DNA of 64,000 nucleotides from Terriglobia bacterium (GCA_020073385.1 JAIQFH010000002.1:62001-126000); one strand, 5' to 3'. Shown: positions 17,253-26,420, counted from the stretch's first letter. Translations and numbers: made by a program. Notes: generated by a model not told the origin, from the letters alone.

Positions 17253-17330
17253 TCCACAAAGGACACGAAGGTCACGAAGGAAAATCTCTCATGGTCTTTC
17301 TTCCTGAACCTTAGTGTCCTTCGTGGTTTC
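17253..17330. repeat. Inverted word repeat, CACAAAGGACACGAAGG family
   Basis: Left arm CACAAAGGACACGAAGG with CACGAAGG (17253-17280) faces right arm CCTTAGTGTCCTTCGTGG (17309-17326). It lies between the two M28 genes. Confidence 0.75.
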
Positions 17331-17376
17331 AGCCTTTTTGCTCTTTTTCAGAATTTCATTTCTAATGCAGAGCAAT

Positions 17377-18897
17377 ATGCGAACTATGAAGACCCTGTTC
17401 TTTGTTTGCATTATTCATCTAGCTGTTTTCGCCGCAAATCCTCCCGCAGACAACAACGACGCCAACAAGATCATTCAGGCCGCTCTCCAGCCCTCGCCAA
17501 TCCAAGAGAATCTTCGCCGATTGACCGACGAGATTGGCGGTCGAGTCCCGGGCACGCCAGCCATGCAGCACGCCGTGCAGTGGGGCATGCAGGCTTTTAG
17601 CGTGGCCGGCGCCGACAGCGTGCATAGCGAGGGCTTCGAGATTCCGAACTCCTGGTCCGAAGGTACAACCGAGATGAGCGCGACTACAGCGCATCAGGTC
17701 AGTGCCACAGGAGTGGGAGGCGGGACTGTTCTTTCCTCTTTTCGCGTGCGTGCTGTCTCTGTGGCGTGGGCGCCCGCCCTTGCTCCCGTCAAACACGTTC
17801 CGGTTATCGATGTCGGCGAAGGAACGGGCGCTGACTTCCAGAAGGCCGGGGACGTGACGGGGAAGATACTTCTGGTGCACACCCTCGTGCTGAAAACCTG
17901 GGACGATCTTTTCGCTGAGTACACGAATGCGCCGCCAATCATTGATCGCGCAGTCAAGGCCAAGGCGAAGGCGATTGCGTTCATCGCGACTCGCGAGCAC
18001 GATATCCTTTACCGCCACACGAATGCGTCAGCCGGGGAAATCGATCGCTTGCCCATGGTGATTGTTGCCCGTGAGGACGGCGAGCGCATGGCGCGACTGC
18101 TGGCTGCGGGCAATCTCGTTTGGGCAGATCTCTCCATTCCGAACCAGCTTGGCGGGCCTATTAAAACCTCAAACGTGATTGCCGAGATTCGCGGCGGTGA
18201 GAAGCCGGAGGAGTTCGTGATCCTTGGCGCCCATCTGGATTCCTGGGAACTCGGCACGGGCGCCCTCGACAACGGCTGCAACGCTGCTCTGGTCATCGAT
18301 GCGCTGCGCGCCATCAAGGCCTCAGGCGTGACGCCGCGCCGCACCATTCGCTTCATTCTCTTCTCGGGCGAGGAAGAAGGGCTGCTCGGTTCCCGCGTCT
18401 ATGCCTTCAACCATCGGGCAGAGCTCGACCGGGCCGCGGGTGTGGTGATCTACGATTCCGGAACCGGCAAGACGACCGGGTTCTCGCTCGGCGGCCGCAA
18501 GGACGTGTACGGCATGGCGAAGGAGTTGATCTCGCCTCTCGCGCAATTCGATGTGAAGAATCTGAAGCTCGATATGGAATGGGGCACCGATCACTTCGAC
18601 TTCATGCTGGAGGGAGTGCCGACCTTCGTCGCCGATCAACAGGAAGCTAACTACCTCGAAAACTACCACGCGGTCTCCGATACCTACGACAAGGTCGACT
18701 TCCCGCAACTGAAGAAACATGTTGCCGAAGCTGCCGCTTTGAGCTTCGAACTGGCGAACCTGTACGAGAAAGTCGGACCCAGGCTCTCTCATGATCAGAT
18801 CGAGCAAACGATGCGCGACACCAATAGTGTGGACATGTTCAAAGCCTTCGGTCTGTGGGACGATTGGCAGAGCGGCAAGAGGGGAAGGCAGAAGTAA
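17377..18897 (+). CDS. M28 family peptidase with PA domain
   Basis: About 506 residues from MRTMKTLFF (ATG 17365 or 17386 are alternatives; no strong ribosome site). A Sec signal precedes NPPADNND. A PA-domain-like insert (about 150-260) is followed by the metal site: GAHLDSWELGTGALDNGCN (His and bridging Asp), FSGEEEGLLGS (catalytic and metal Glu), MEWGTDHFDF and ENYHAVSDTYDK (last His). This is the plasma glutamate carboxypeptidase-like group of exported aminopeptidases. Second M28 in a row, after a different subfamily. Confidence 0.85.
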   Translation: MRTMKTLFFVCIIHLAVFAANPPADNNDANKIIQAALQPSPIQENLRRLTDEIGGRVPGTPAMQHAVQWGMQAFSVAGADSVHSEGFEIPNSWSEGTTEMSATTAHQVSATGVGGGTVLSSFRVRAVSVAWAPALAPVKHVPVIDVGEGTGADFQKAGDVTGKILLVHTLVLKTWDDLFAEYTNAPPIIDRAVKAKAKAIAFIATREHDILYRHTNASAGEIDRLPMVIVAREDGERMARLLAAGNLVWADLSIPNQLGGPIKTSNVIAEIRGGEKPEEFVILGAHLDSWELGTGALDNGCNAALVIDALRAIKASGVTPRRTIRFILFSGEEEGLLGSRVYAFNHRAELDRAAGVVIYDSGTGKTTGFSLGGRKDVYGMAKELISPLAQFDVKNLKLDMEWGTDHFDFMLEGVPTFVADQQEANYLENYHAVSDTYDKVDFPQLKKHVAEAAALSFELANLYEKVGPRLSHDQIEQTMRDTNSVDMFKAFGLWDDWQSGKRGRQK

Positions 18898-18898
18898 T

Positions 18899-18979
18899 TT
18901 CAGATTTTAGATTGTAGATTTCAGATTGCTGATTGCCGTCGCGTTTAGTCAATCGAAAATCTACAATCTAAAATCTGAA
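18899..18979. repeat. Perfect 23-bp inverted word repeat, AGATTTTAGATTGTAGATTT family
   Basis: Arms 18899-18921 and 18957-18979 are perfect inverted copies of 23 nt around a 35-nt centre containing GATTGCTGATTGCCG. It starts two bases after the M28 stop codon. The GATTGCCGATT word connects it with the unit around the four-helix-bundle gene at 32.25 kb. It could also act as a transcript-end hairpin. Confidence 0.8.
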
Positions 18980-19011
18980 GTCTCTGATTTCAACTGCCGC
19001 TAGGGAGTTTT

Positions 19012-19959
19012 TTGCTCTACTTCTGGATTCTCTTCAACGTCTTCACGCTGGTCATGCTGATAGTTGACCTGCGCGTGTTTCACCGGCCCGGCCACGTCGT
19101 GAAGTTTCGCAAAGCGTTAGGCGGGAGCCTGATGTATGTTGCAATGGCCATCGCCTTCGCGGCCATTCTGTACTTCTGGCAAGGGCGTCAGTCCAGCCTG
19201 GAGTTCGTTACCGGATACGTAGTGGAGTTGTCGCTCAGCGTCGACAACCTCTTTATCTTCCTCGTGATCTTTAACTATTTTGCCGTTCCCGACGAACTGC
19301 AACATCGCGTGCTCTTTTGGGGAATCCTGGGCGCGCTGATTCTGCGGGGAATCTTCATTGGTGCCGGAGTTGAACTCATCCAGCGCTTCCACTGGCTGCT
19401 CTTCGTTTTCGGCGCATTGCTGATTTACAGCGGCATTCGTGTGTGCCTCACAGGCGAGCACCAGGTGGACCCGTCGTCCAATCCAGTAGTGAAGGCCCTG
19501 CGCCGGTGGATTCCGGTGACGACCGAATATCGCGGCGGAAAATTCTTCGTTCGCAATGCCAAGGAAAATGGGCGGCTCTACGCCACTCCGCTTCTGGTTG
19601 TGCTTCTTGTCATTGAAACCACGGACGTGTTGTTTGCCGTCGACTCCATTCCCGCCGTCCTCGCGATCACGTTGAAGGCGTTCATCGTTTACACGTCCAA
19701 TGTATTCGCGATTCTGGGACTGCGGTCGATGTACTTTGCAGTTTCGGGACTGATCAAGGTGTTCCGCTTCCTGCACTATGGCTTGGCGGTCATCTTGATC
19801 CTGGTGGGCGTGAAAATGATTCTGGGAGACTACTTCGAGATCCCGATCGGAGTCACCTTGGGGACGGTGGCGCTGGTGCTGCTGATATCGATTCTGCTTT
19901 CGTTGGCGTATCCAGCGAAAGGTGGCGGGAGTTCCGGTGGTCCAGAAAAGACTTCATAG
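19012..19959 (+). CDS. TerC family integral membrane protein
   Basis: A 315-residue protein with about nine hydrophobic segments. The TTG start is supported by AGGGAG four bases upstream. Family motifs include VELSLSVDNLFIFLVIFNYF and IETTDVLFAVDSIPAVLAIT, with paired acidic residues in helices, as in Alx/TerC metal exporters (manganese and tellurite-associated). The region before the gene is occupied by the repeat, and I see no yybP-ykoY manganese riboswitch. The 3' end overlaps the convergent CPBP gene by 6 nt. Confidence 0.9.
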   Translation: MLYFWILFNVFTLVMLIVDLRVFHRPGHVVKFRKALGGSLMYVAMAIAFAAILYFWQGRQSSLEFVTGYVVELSLSVDNLFIFLVIFNYFAVPDELQHRVLFWGILGALILRGIFIGAGVELIQRFHWLLFVFGALLIYSGIRVCLTGEHQVDPSSNPVVKALRRWIPVTTEYRGGKFFVRNAKENGRLYATPLLVVLLVIETTDVLFAVDSIPAVLAITLKAFIVYTSNVFAILGLRSMYFAVSGLIKVFRFLHYGLAVILILVGVKMILGDYFEIPIGVTLGTVALVLLISILLSLAYPAKGGGSSGGPEKTS

Positions 19960-20784
19960 CTTTAAGGTCATGAAGACGGCGACGATGTCCATTGGCCAGT
20001 GCGCAAAGACGAATGGCCCGAGCCGGCGTATTTTCAGCGACGGCAGCAGCAAAATGACCACGCCGGGCAAGAACGTCAGAAAGCGCCAAAGCACAAGTTT
20101 CCAATCCAGGATGAACGGAAGAAACACGTGCTGCAATGTCCACCAGAAGCTCACCAAACCAATGGCCAGCCCGCGGTTTCGGCATAGCACTTCGAAACGC
20201 GGGAAGACGTAACCGCGATAGGTCATCTCCTCGGTGGGCGACCAGACCAGCCACCACAAGCTAAAGCTGTAAATGATTCCCCACAACGGTAGAACGCGAG
20301 CATCCGCCAAGCCGGCAAGCGAGGGTGGCTGGCCGCTGCCGTAGACGATTCTCGTTGCCGACGCGGCTCCGAGAATGAAGAAAGGAAAAACCAGCACGAA
20401 CATTCCGATACCGAGAAAGACATCGCGTCCCCAGCGCAGGCGCACACGGCCAATCAGATCGCGCAGCCGAATACCTTCTTTGCGCGTATAGACGGCCATC
20501 AAGGCGAGGCAACCAATGTCCACGAGGGTGCCGTAGACCGTCCACCACTTCGCCGCAGCGTTCCAGGACCAGGAATGAGATTGCAACCAGAGAGCGCATG
20601 CGGTGATCGCTTGGGCTGCGATGATGAGGACACTTCGTCCTACGAGCACGAGCCAGGGGCCAGCCCATCCGAGAGTGCCGGCGCGGGCCCGCTCTGAAAG
20701 TGCGGGTATGGAATTGAGATCAGATGCAGCGGAAGAAACGGAGACTTCGCTTCGAACAGGGACTTCGAGCGTCTGGGTACCCAT
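19954..20784 (-). CDS. CPBP family intramembrane protease
   Basis: About 276 residues from MGTQTLEV (GTG 20796 is possible). Seven or eight hydrophobic segments contain the three CPBP/Abi motifs: EEMTYRGYVFPR (Glu-Glu-x3-Arg), FWWTLQHVFLPF (His), and FAHWPMD (second His). Homologues cleave prenylated or membrane proteins; many bacterial members have unknown substrates. It follows nadB by only 3 nt, so the two are probably co-transcribed without an obvious functional tie. Confidence 0.85.
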   Translation of the reverse strand: MGTQTLEVPVRSEVSVSSAASDLNSIPALSERARAGTLGWAGPWLVLVGRSVLIIAAQAITACALWLQSHSWSWNAAAKWWTVYGTLVDIGCLALMAVYTRKEGIRLRDLIGRVRLRWGRDVFLGIGMFVLVFPFFILGAASATRIVYGSGQPPSLAGLADARVLPLWGIIYSFSLWWLVWSPTEEMTYRGYVFPRFEVLCRNRGLAIGLVSFWWTLQHVFLPFILDWKLVLWRFLTFLPGVVILLLPSLKIRRLGPFVFAHWPMDIVAVFMTLKL

Positions 20785-20799
20785 GTGGGCCCTCACTGC

Positions 20800-22356
20800 T
20801 TATACGAACACCACTTTATCCCCGCGAACCACGGAATGCTTCAGAAATTTTTTGTCATCGTGATCCGGATAATCCATCCGATAATGGGCGCCGCGGCTTT
20901 CTTCGCGAGCCATCGCAGATCGCGCCACCAACAGCGCAGTTAAATGCAAGTTGGCAGCTTCATGTCCACGTCGCGTTTTTGGATGCGCCAGTTTCGGAGC
21001 CATCTCTTCGAGCATCTTGACAGCCTTCTGCATTCCCATGCGCGTTCGCACAATCCCAACCTCGCTCCACGTCAGACTCTGAATCTGTCCGACTAACTCC
21101 TCAACTCCAGAGTCGACGGGGCCATTGGAGTATGCGGCTTTCGGATCCGGAGCCGCGTCCGATGAGGCTTTCTCGACGTTTCGCATCGCCTTTCCCGCAC
21201 GAGCCCCGTAGACCAGAGCCTCGAGCAGGGAATTACTTGGCAGGCGGTTGGCGCCGTGCACGCCGGTCGCCGCAACTTCACCGGCGGCGTAAAGTCCGGC
21301 GACATTGGTCTTGCCGTCGAGATCCGTGCGGATTCCGCCGAGAGTGCAATTCGCCGCCGGGCGCACAGGAGCGAGATCTTCGGTGATGTCGATGTTGTAC
21401 GCCATGCAGGTGGCGTAGACGCGCGGAAAGCGCTTCTCAATCTTGCCGGCATTGAAGTGAGTCACGTCGAGATATACGAAGGGATCCTTCGCGCGGCTCA
21501 CCTCCATCTCGTGAACGATGGCGCGCGCAATCAGGTCGCGGGGAGCTCGCTCTCCCAGCGGGTGGTACTTTCCCATAAAACGATCGAGCTCGAAGTTGCG
21601 AAGGTAAGCGCCCTCCGCGCGCAGACCCTCGGGCAAAGGGAAGCGCGGGACTTTCTTCATGCAAAGGGCCGTGGGATGAAACTGGACGAACTCCATGTCG
21701 CCCACTTCGGCTCCTGCGCGGAAAGCGAGCGCGATTCCGTCCGCTGTGGCTGTTTCAGGGTTTGTCGTGTTAGAGAAGATTTGTCCGCAACCGCCCGTCG
21801 CGAGCAGAATCGCGGAACAGGCGACTTGTTGAGGAGTCCCTTTTTCATCAAGCAGCGAAATCCCCGTGATCCGGCCGCCTTCCGTGCGCAGTTCTGTTAT
21901 GAAGGCAAAAGCCGCCACCGAGACATGCTTCAGCGATTCTACTTTGTGAGCGAGGGTCTTCAGAATCTCCTTGCCGGTAGACTCGCCATCGGTATGCAGA
22001 CGGCGGCTGCGGGTATGTGGGTTTTCAAGCTCGAAGGAGAGCTTCGTGCCGTTGTGCTTGCCCCATGCCAGCAGTTCGTCGATCCGCTCTGCACCCTCCT
22101 CAATCATGACCTTGACGGCGGCGGGATTGCACAGGCCAGCGCCAGCTTCGAGGGTGTCCTGCAGGTGCAGGTTGACGTCGTCGTCGTCGCTCAACCAATC
22201 GGCTTCTCTTTTGGCGTCGCGCGCTTTGAAAGTTGGATATTCCTTTTTTGTAAGCAGCAACACCTGCCCCGACTCGGCCAAGTCGATGGCAGCGCGTAGT
22301 CCGGCGACACCGGCGCCGACGACCACGTAGTCGGTCTGGGCTGGCAGACCTTTCAT
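20800..22356 (-). CDS. nadB: L-aspartate oxidase
   Basis: A 518-residue flavoprotein of the succinate dehydrogenase/fumarate reductase flavoprotein group. It has the FAD site VVVGAGVAGLRAAIDLAESG at the N-terminus, the FAD-binding region with EGLRAEGAYL, the active-site stretch CTLGGIRTDLDGKTNVAGLYAAGEVAATGVHGANRLPSNSLLE, and a helical C-terminal domain. NadB makes iminoaspartate, the precursor of quinolinate in NAD synthesis. nadA and nadC are not nearby, and a fumarate reductase subunit is a less likely alternative since no iron-sulphur partner is encoded here. Confidence 0.85.
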   Translation of the reverse strand: MKGLPAQTDYVVVGAGVAGLRAAIDLAESGQVLLLTKKEYPTFKARDAKREADWLSDDDDVNLHLQDTLEAGAGLCNPAAVKVMIEEGAERIDELLAWGKHNGTKLSFELENPHTRSRRLHTDGESTGKEILKTLAHKVESLKHVSVAAFAFITELRTEGGRITGISLLDEKGTPQQVACSAILLATGGCGQIFSNTTNPETATADGIALAFRAGAEVGDMEFVQFHPTALCMKKVPRFPLPEGLRAEGAYLRNFELDRFMGKYHPLGERAPRDLIARAIVHEMEVSRAKDPFVYLDVTHFNAGKIEKRFPRVYATCMAYNIDITEDLAPVRPAANCTLGGIRTDLDGKTNVAGLYAAGEVAATGVHGANRLPSNSLLEALVYGARAGKAMRNVEKASSDAAPDPKAAYSNGPVDSGVEELVGQIQSLTWSEVGIVRTRMGMQKAVKMLEEMAPKLAHPKTRRGHEAANLHLTALLVARSAMAREESRGAHYRMDYPDHDDKKFLKHSVVRGDKVVFV

Positions 22357-22425
22357 AGACGGGAAATACTACCACCGAAGGCGCAGCGGCAGGGACGGGA
22401 ACGCATACGCTATTATGGGAACGCA

Positions 22426-23544
22426 ATGGCGCAAGCGACCATACACGTCCTGCCACGTCCTTATCAGGCGTGGATCGAGAACGGCCTGCTCACTCGTGCA
22501 GGCTCCATCCTGGGCGATCTGTTGCCGCAGACCAGCCGTATTTTCGTCGTGACGGTTGCTCCGGTGCGCAAGCGTTGGGGAGCGAAGTTCGTGGCTGCAC
22601 TGAAAGCGGCAGGATTTGCGCCGCAGGTGATCCTGATGCCTGACGGCGAGCCCGCCAAGCGCCTGGCAACTGTCGAGGCGATGGCGGAGAAGCTGGTGCG
22701 GATGGGCGCCGACCGCAAAGCAGTGATTATTGCGCTGGGTGGCGGTGTCGTAGGCGATGTCGCGGGATTGCTGGCGTCACTATACATGCGCGGCGTGGAG
22801 TTGGTGCAAGTTCCCACGACCGTGCTTGCCCAGGTGGACGCTTCCGTCGGTGGAAAAACGGGTGTGAACCTGGTTGCCGGCAAGAATCTCGTAGGAACCT
22901 TCTATCATCCAAGGGTTGTACTGATTGATCCCACGGTGCTGAAGACACTTCCGGAGCGAGAATTCCGGGCGGGACTCTACGAAGCGCTGAAGTGCGGCAT
23001 CATAGGGAACGTTGAGTTGTTCCTGCGATTCGAACAGAGTCGCGCCAAGATTCTGAAACGCGATCGGGACGAATTGGAGTGGTTGATTGCGCAATCGGTG
23101 AAGCTGAAGGCAGAAGTGGTATCTGCCGACGAGCACGAAGGTGGTTTACGGCGCGTGCTGAACCTGGGCCACACGATCGGTCACGCACTGGAAGCAGAAA
23201 CGAATTATCGGTCACTCTTGCACGGCGAGGCGGTTGCGTGGGGAATGATTGCCGCCACCAATATCGCACTCACTGTGGGGCGCACGGACAGCGTGACGGC
23301 CGGCAGGATTGCCGATGCCGTCTTGAGCCTGGGACGCTTGCCGGAAGTGAATGTCAGCGCGAAGAAAATTCTGGCGCGCCTGCAGAACGATAAGAAAACG
23401 CAGAACGGGGTTGTGCACTTCATCTTGCCACGGGAAATCGGCAAGGTCGAAGTCGCCAGTGACGTGCCCGAGCGCGCGGTGGTGGATTCCGTCGAAGAAT
23501 TGCGCCGCCTGTCACGCGGCGGATGGGTATGGGGAAAGAATTAG
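22426..23544 (+). CDS. aroB: 3-Dehydroquinate synthase
   Basis: A 372-residue enzyme of the shikimate pathway. NAD and zinc motifs are present: ALGGGVVGDVAGLLASLYMRG, VPTTVLAQVDASVGGKTGVNL, the ALKCGIIG segment, and metal histidines in LNLGHTIGHALE and LLHGEAVAWGM. A TATTAT hexamer at 22411-22416 sits only 9 nt before the ATG, so the transcript may be nearly leaderless. It is divergent from nadB and leads aroB-DinB-menG. Confidence 0.95.
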   Translation: MAQATIHVLPRPYQAWIENGLLTRAGSILGDLLPQTSRIFVVTVAPVRKRWGAKFVAALKAAGFAPQVILMPDGEPAKRLATVEAMAEKLVRMGADRKAVIIALGGGVVGDVAGLLASLYMRGVELVQVPTTVLAQVDASVGGKTGVNLVAGKNLVGTFYHPRVVLIDPTVLKTLPEREFRAGLYEALKCGIIGNVELFLRFEQSRAKILKRDRDELEWLIAQSVKLKAEVVSADEHEGGLRRVLNLGHTIGHALEAETNYRSLLHGEAVAWGMIAATNIALTVGRTDSVTAGRIADAVLSLGRLPEVNVSAKKILARLQNDKKTQNGVVHFILPREIGKVEVASDVPERAVVDSVEELRRLSRGGWVWGKN

Positions 23545-23552
23545 GGGGAGTC

Positions 23553-24086
23553 ATGCCGGAAACTGCCGAGCAGTATATTGGAAGAATCCTTGGCTACGTG
23601 AAGGGTCAGGATGCGATCAAGGTGCAGCGGACAACTGCTGCGAAACTTAAGAAATCCATCGCGGGCTTGACGCCAAAGCAATTGAAGTGGCGTCCTGAGC
23701 CGGCGAAGTGGTCCATTGCCGAGATTATTGCGCATCTTGCCGATGCGGAAGTCGTAGTGAGTTGGCGGTTGCGTTCTGTGATCGGAGAGAACGGAATCAC
23801 CATTCAACCCTTCGATCAGGATGCGTGGGCATCCGTGTTCAACTACCGCGATCGCGACACGAAGAGCTCTCTGGAAGTGTTTCGCGTGCTGCGCGAAAAC
23901 AATCTTGCCATGCTGAAGGAAATATCTCCGGAGACTTGGGACAACTTCGGCATGCATCTGGAGCGTGGCAAGGAGTCGATCGCGCATCTGGCACGCATGT
24001 TCGCGGGGCACGACACGAATCACGTTCTGCAGATCGAGCGAATCGTAAAGCAAATCAAGAGCGCAAAGTCAAAGAAGAAGCGGTAA
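23553..24086 (+). CDS. DinB-family metal-binding protein
   Basis: A 177-residue four-helix protein from MPETAEQ, chosen because GGGGGAG lies just upstream of ATG 23553. Candidate metal histidines are in EIIAHLADAE (about residue 56) and FAGHDTNHVLQI (about residues 153-157), fitting the DinB/YfiT His triad. Such enzymes are thiol S-transferases or of unknown role. It sits between aroB and the menaquinone methyltransferase gene. Confidence 0.8.
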   Translation: MPETAEQYIGRILGYVKGQDAIKVQRTTAAKLKKSIAGLTPKQLKWRPEPAKWSIAEIIAHLADAEVVVSWRLRSVIGENGITIQPFDQDAWASVFNYRDRDTKSSLEVFRVLRENNLAMLKEISPETWDNFGMHLERGKESIAHLARMFAGHDTNHVLQIERIVKQIKSAKSKKKR

Positions 24087-24102
24087 GGCCATCGCAAGAA
24101 TC

Positions 24103-24864
24103 GTGCCCGAACCCAAGTCTCCTGTTGTCGGCGCAGCTCCGGACGGGGCCAGCGACCGGAATTCCGCCGCCCGCGTGGTGCGCGAGATGTTCACCTCGAT
24201 CGCGCCGCGCTACGACCTGCTGAATCACGTTCTGTCGTTTAATGTGGATCGCGTATGGTGGCGGCGCACTGCCCGAACGTTTCGACACATTCTGGTGCGT
24301 CCTGATGCCCGTGTCTTGGATCTTTGCTGCGGCACCGGTGATATGGCGTTCGCGCTACAGCGGCAAGCAGGGAAGTCATCGGTGCGGATTGTCGGAGCGG
24401 ACTTTTCTCACGCCATGCTGCGACGGGCCGCGCTCAAGTCAGATCGCGAAGCCTCGCCAGAGTGGATTGAAGCAGATGCTCTCCATCTGCCATTCCCTGA
24501 TGCACATTTCAACCTGGTTACCTCGGCCTTTGGGTTCCGCAATCTTGCGGATTACGATGCGGGCCTGCGGGAAATCGCGCGAGTCCTTCAGCCAGCGGGG
24601 GAATGCGGAATTCTCGATTTTGGCGAGCCCACCGGAGCGATGGGTGCTCTCTACCGAATTTATTTCAAACAGGTGCTGCCTAGGGTAGGCACAATGATTT
24701 CGGGGGTGCGGGGACCGTACGCGTATCTTCCAGCCTCCGTTGAACGCTTCCCGCAACCAGAGGAAATGTCGACCCGTATGAAAAGCGCCGGTTTTGCCGA
24801 AGCCAGCTGGACGCCCTACACGTTCGGCATCGCCGGATTATACCGCGGTAAGAAAGCGCCTTAG
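24103..24864 (+). CDS. menG: Demethylmenaquinone methyltransferase
   Basis: A 253-residue class I methyltransferase with a GTG start. Motifs of the UbiE/MenG family: MFTSIAPRYDLLNHVLSFNVDRVWWRR, the SAM site VLDLCCGTGDMAF, DFSHAMLRRA, VTSAFGFRNLADY and the ending AGLYRGKK. It methylates demethylmenaquinol in quinone synthesis; menaquinone rather than ubiquinone is expected for Acidobacteriota. Third gene of the aroB cluster, 16 nt after the DinB gene. Confidence 0.9.
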   Translation: MPEPKSPVVGAAPDGASDRNSAARVVREMFTSIAPRYDLLNHVLSFNVDRVWWRRTARTFRHILVRPDARVLDLCCGTGDMAFALQRQAGKSSVRIVGADFSHAMLRRAALKSDREASPEWIEADALHLPFPDAHFNLVTSAFGFRNLADYDAGLREIARVLQPAGECGILDFGEPTGAMGALYRIYFKQVLPRVGTMISGVRGPYAYLPASVERFPQPEEMSTRMKSAGFAEASWTPYTFGIAGLYRGKKAP

Positions 24865-24903
24865 AATTGTGCGCGCCAAGGTAGAGTGCTTGTTTTATGA
24901 CAA

Positions 24904-25019
24904 TGTCATCCTGAGCCGCGTCTTTTGCGGCGAAGGACCTATGCAACTTGCTGGCAGCACCGGCGCAGCGAGGAAGTTCACAGGTCCTTCGCGGCAAAGA
25001 ACGCCGCTCAGGATGACAG
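24904..25019. repeat. Inverted repeat, TGTCATCCTGAG family
   Basis: TGTCATCCTGAG at 24904 and its exact inverse CTCAGGATGACA at 25008-25019 bound a 116-nt unit with further pairing (GCGGCGAAGGACCT against AGGTCCTTCGCGGC). A second member lies at 41232-41445 and a partial one near 45.6 kb. Confidence 0.85.
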
Positions 25020-25050
25020 CGTAAGAGGACTACACAATTTCTTAAACGCT

Positions 25051-25800
25051 TTAACCCGCGTCGCGCAGAAGCTTGCTCAGACTCTCGATGTCCTGAGCTC
25101 CCACATCCCCGACCACGAAATATCGCAGCCCATTCTTTGTCCAGCTTTCGACTGTGAAGGACAATCTCGAAATCGGGGTCGACGCTAACGCTGCCGTCCC
25201 GTCCCCGCGGTCTTGGAAGATGAACACTGAGATCTCGTGCTGGCGAAGGCGATAGATCAGATGCGCGCCCGGCGATTGCGCAAGATAAGTAACGCGCCCG
25301 CCTACGAGCGAAAAGTCCGTGCCTTGTAGTTCCGGCAGGTTGAAGCTGAAAGGAATCTTTCCCTGGAACCACGGCTTGACGGTATGCCGGTCGGTTGAGA
25401 CTACGTCAACGGGACTTCCGCTCGCCAGCGTGGCCACGTGGAGATCAGTCAGTTCGCTGTAAACACGCTCCCGCCTCGCCTTCTCGCGATTGACGTAGAG
25501 GTTCACTGTCACGGAAAGAATCAGCACGAGTGCCGCTGGTATGGCCACAATTTTCCAATACCAGCTTCCGTCACGTCGACGCTTGCTGCCGATAGTCTTC
25601 TGGATCTTCCCCCGGAATTCGGCGCCCGGCTGGTAGCGTTTGCCTGCCGCCGCGATCGATCGCTTCATCTGAACAAGTCCCAGAGCGTACGTGGCACAAC
25701 TGGTACATTCCCGCAGGTGCGCTGCTAAGGCTGTCGATTCCGACGAGGAGAGTTCGCCGTCGACGTAGGCGTCGAGTTTCGCACTCCACTCACACGCCAT
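25051..25800 (-). CDS. Anti-sigma factor, zinc-finger type
   Basis: A 249-residue membrane protein from MACEWSAK. The N-terminal anti-sigma domain has the zinc motif His28-x3-Cys32-x2-Cys35 plus Cys3. One membrane helix covers about residues 82-103, and a 145-residue extracytoplasmic domain follows, ending in FVVGDVGAQDIESLSKLLRDAG, reminiscent of other RsgI/RseA-like sensors without a named fold. It overlaps the sigma gene by 11 nt, as expected for a co-expressed pair. The external domain probably senses the signal. Confidence 0.85.
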   Translation of the reverse strand: MACEWSAKLDAYVDGELSSSESTALAAHLRECTSCATYALGLVQMKRSIAAAGKRYQPGAEFRGKIQKTIGSKRRRDGSWYWKIVAIPAALVLILSVTVNLYVNREKARRERVYSELTDLHVATLASGSPVDVVSTDRHTVKPWFQGKIPFSFNLPELQGTDFSLVGGRVTYLAQSPGAHLIYRLRQHEISVFIFQDRGDGTAALASTPISRLSFTVESWTKNGLRYFVVGDVGAQDIESLSKLLRDAG

Positions 25801-26329
25801 TCTGGACCCCCTTGAACTTTTCAACCAGCAGGGAGCGGAGAGCCCTGCGAGCGCGAAATAGGCGAGACATGACGGTACCAACCGGAATGGTTAACACCTG
25901 AGCGATCTCTTCGTACGACATCTCCTCGACTTCGCACAGCAACAAAATCTCGCGAAAGGGTACCGGCAATTCTGTAAGGCCTTGGCGGACCATCTCGCGA
26001 TTGGCCCGCTCGATCAGCACGGTCTCCGGGTTGGGGGCAGCGGAAGGAATGGTTTCGATCTCCTCGTCGCTCACCACGGTGGACTTCAGTCCAGTCCGCG
26101 AGGTGAGGAAAGTGTTTCGCAATATGCGAAACATCCAAGCCCGAAAGTTGGTGCCGAGTTGAAATCCGGAGAACCCGCGCAGTGCCTTGACATAGGTTTC
26201 CTGCACCAGATCTTCGGCCTCGGCCGCGTCCTGGGCCAGCCAATGCGCGAAGTTATATAACTGCTCAAACAGCGGCAGAGCCAGTTCTTCAAACGTCGCG
26301 GCAGACAAGCGCTGATCCGGCACCTCCAT
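25790..26329 (-). CDS. ECF RNA polymerase sigma factor
   Basis: A 179-residue group IV sigma factor. Region 2 is seen in LFEQLYNFAHWLAQDAAEAEDLVQETYVKALRGFSGFQLGTNFRAWMFRILRNTF and region 4 in LPVPFREILLLCEVEEMSYEEIAQVLTIPVGTVMSRLFRARRALR. The predicted promoter at 26335-26360 puts transcription start almost on the ATG at 26329, so the mRNA may be leaderless or translation may begin at GTG 26323. The same promoter motif precedes the divergent operon, which suggests autoregulation and a shared regulon. Confidence 0.9.
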   Translation of the reverse strand: MEVPDQRLSAATFEELALPLFEQLYNFAHWLAQDAAEAEDLVQETYVKALRGFSGFQLGTNFRAWMFRILRNTFLTSRTGLKSTVVSDEEIETIPSAAPNPETVLIERANREMVRQGLTELPVPFREILLLCEVEEMSYEEIAQVLTIPVGTVMSRLFRARRALRSLLVEKFKGVQNGV

Positions 26330-26334
26330 AGCAT

Positions 26335-26360
26335 AAACCGCACAACCGCGGATTTATTCC
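26335..26360 (-). promoter_or_regulatory. Predicted ECF-type promoter of the sigma/anti-sigma operon
   Basis: Minus strand: GGAATAA (26360-26354), exactly 15 nt, then GTTT (26338-26335). It matches in both boxes and spacing the site at 26395-26420 on the other strand. GGAA-starting -35 boxes are usual for ECF sigma factors. Confidence 0.65.
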
Positions 26361-26394
26361 CACCTCGGCGAGAAATATTTCTTTTCGATAACCC

Positions 26395-26420
26395 GGAATA
26401 AGTCGCCCCCGCCTTGGTTT
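26395..26420 (+). promoter_or_regulatory. Predicted ECF-type promoter of the phosphoesterase/cupredoxin/cytochrome operon
   Basis: Plus strand: GGAATAA (26395-26401), exactly 15 nt, then GTTT (26417-26420). Transcription from about 26428 gives a 28-nt leader holding a GGAGG ribosome site at 26446. Confidence 0.65.

Noticed and set aside
18980..19011. yybP-ykoY manganese riboswitch before TerC
   Set aside because: The short leader after the repeat is too small and lacks the motif.
21256..22299. Long open frame antisense to nadB (347 codons)
   Set aside because: nadB has full family motifs on the other strand; the antisense product lacks recognisable domains and is a GC-driven shadow.
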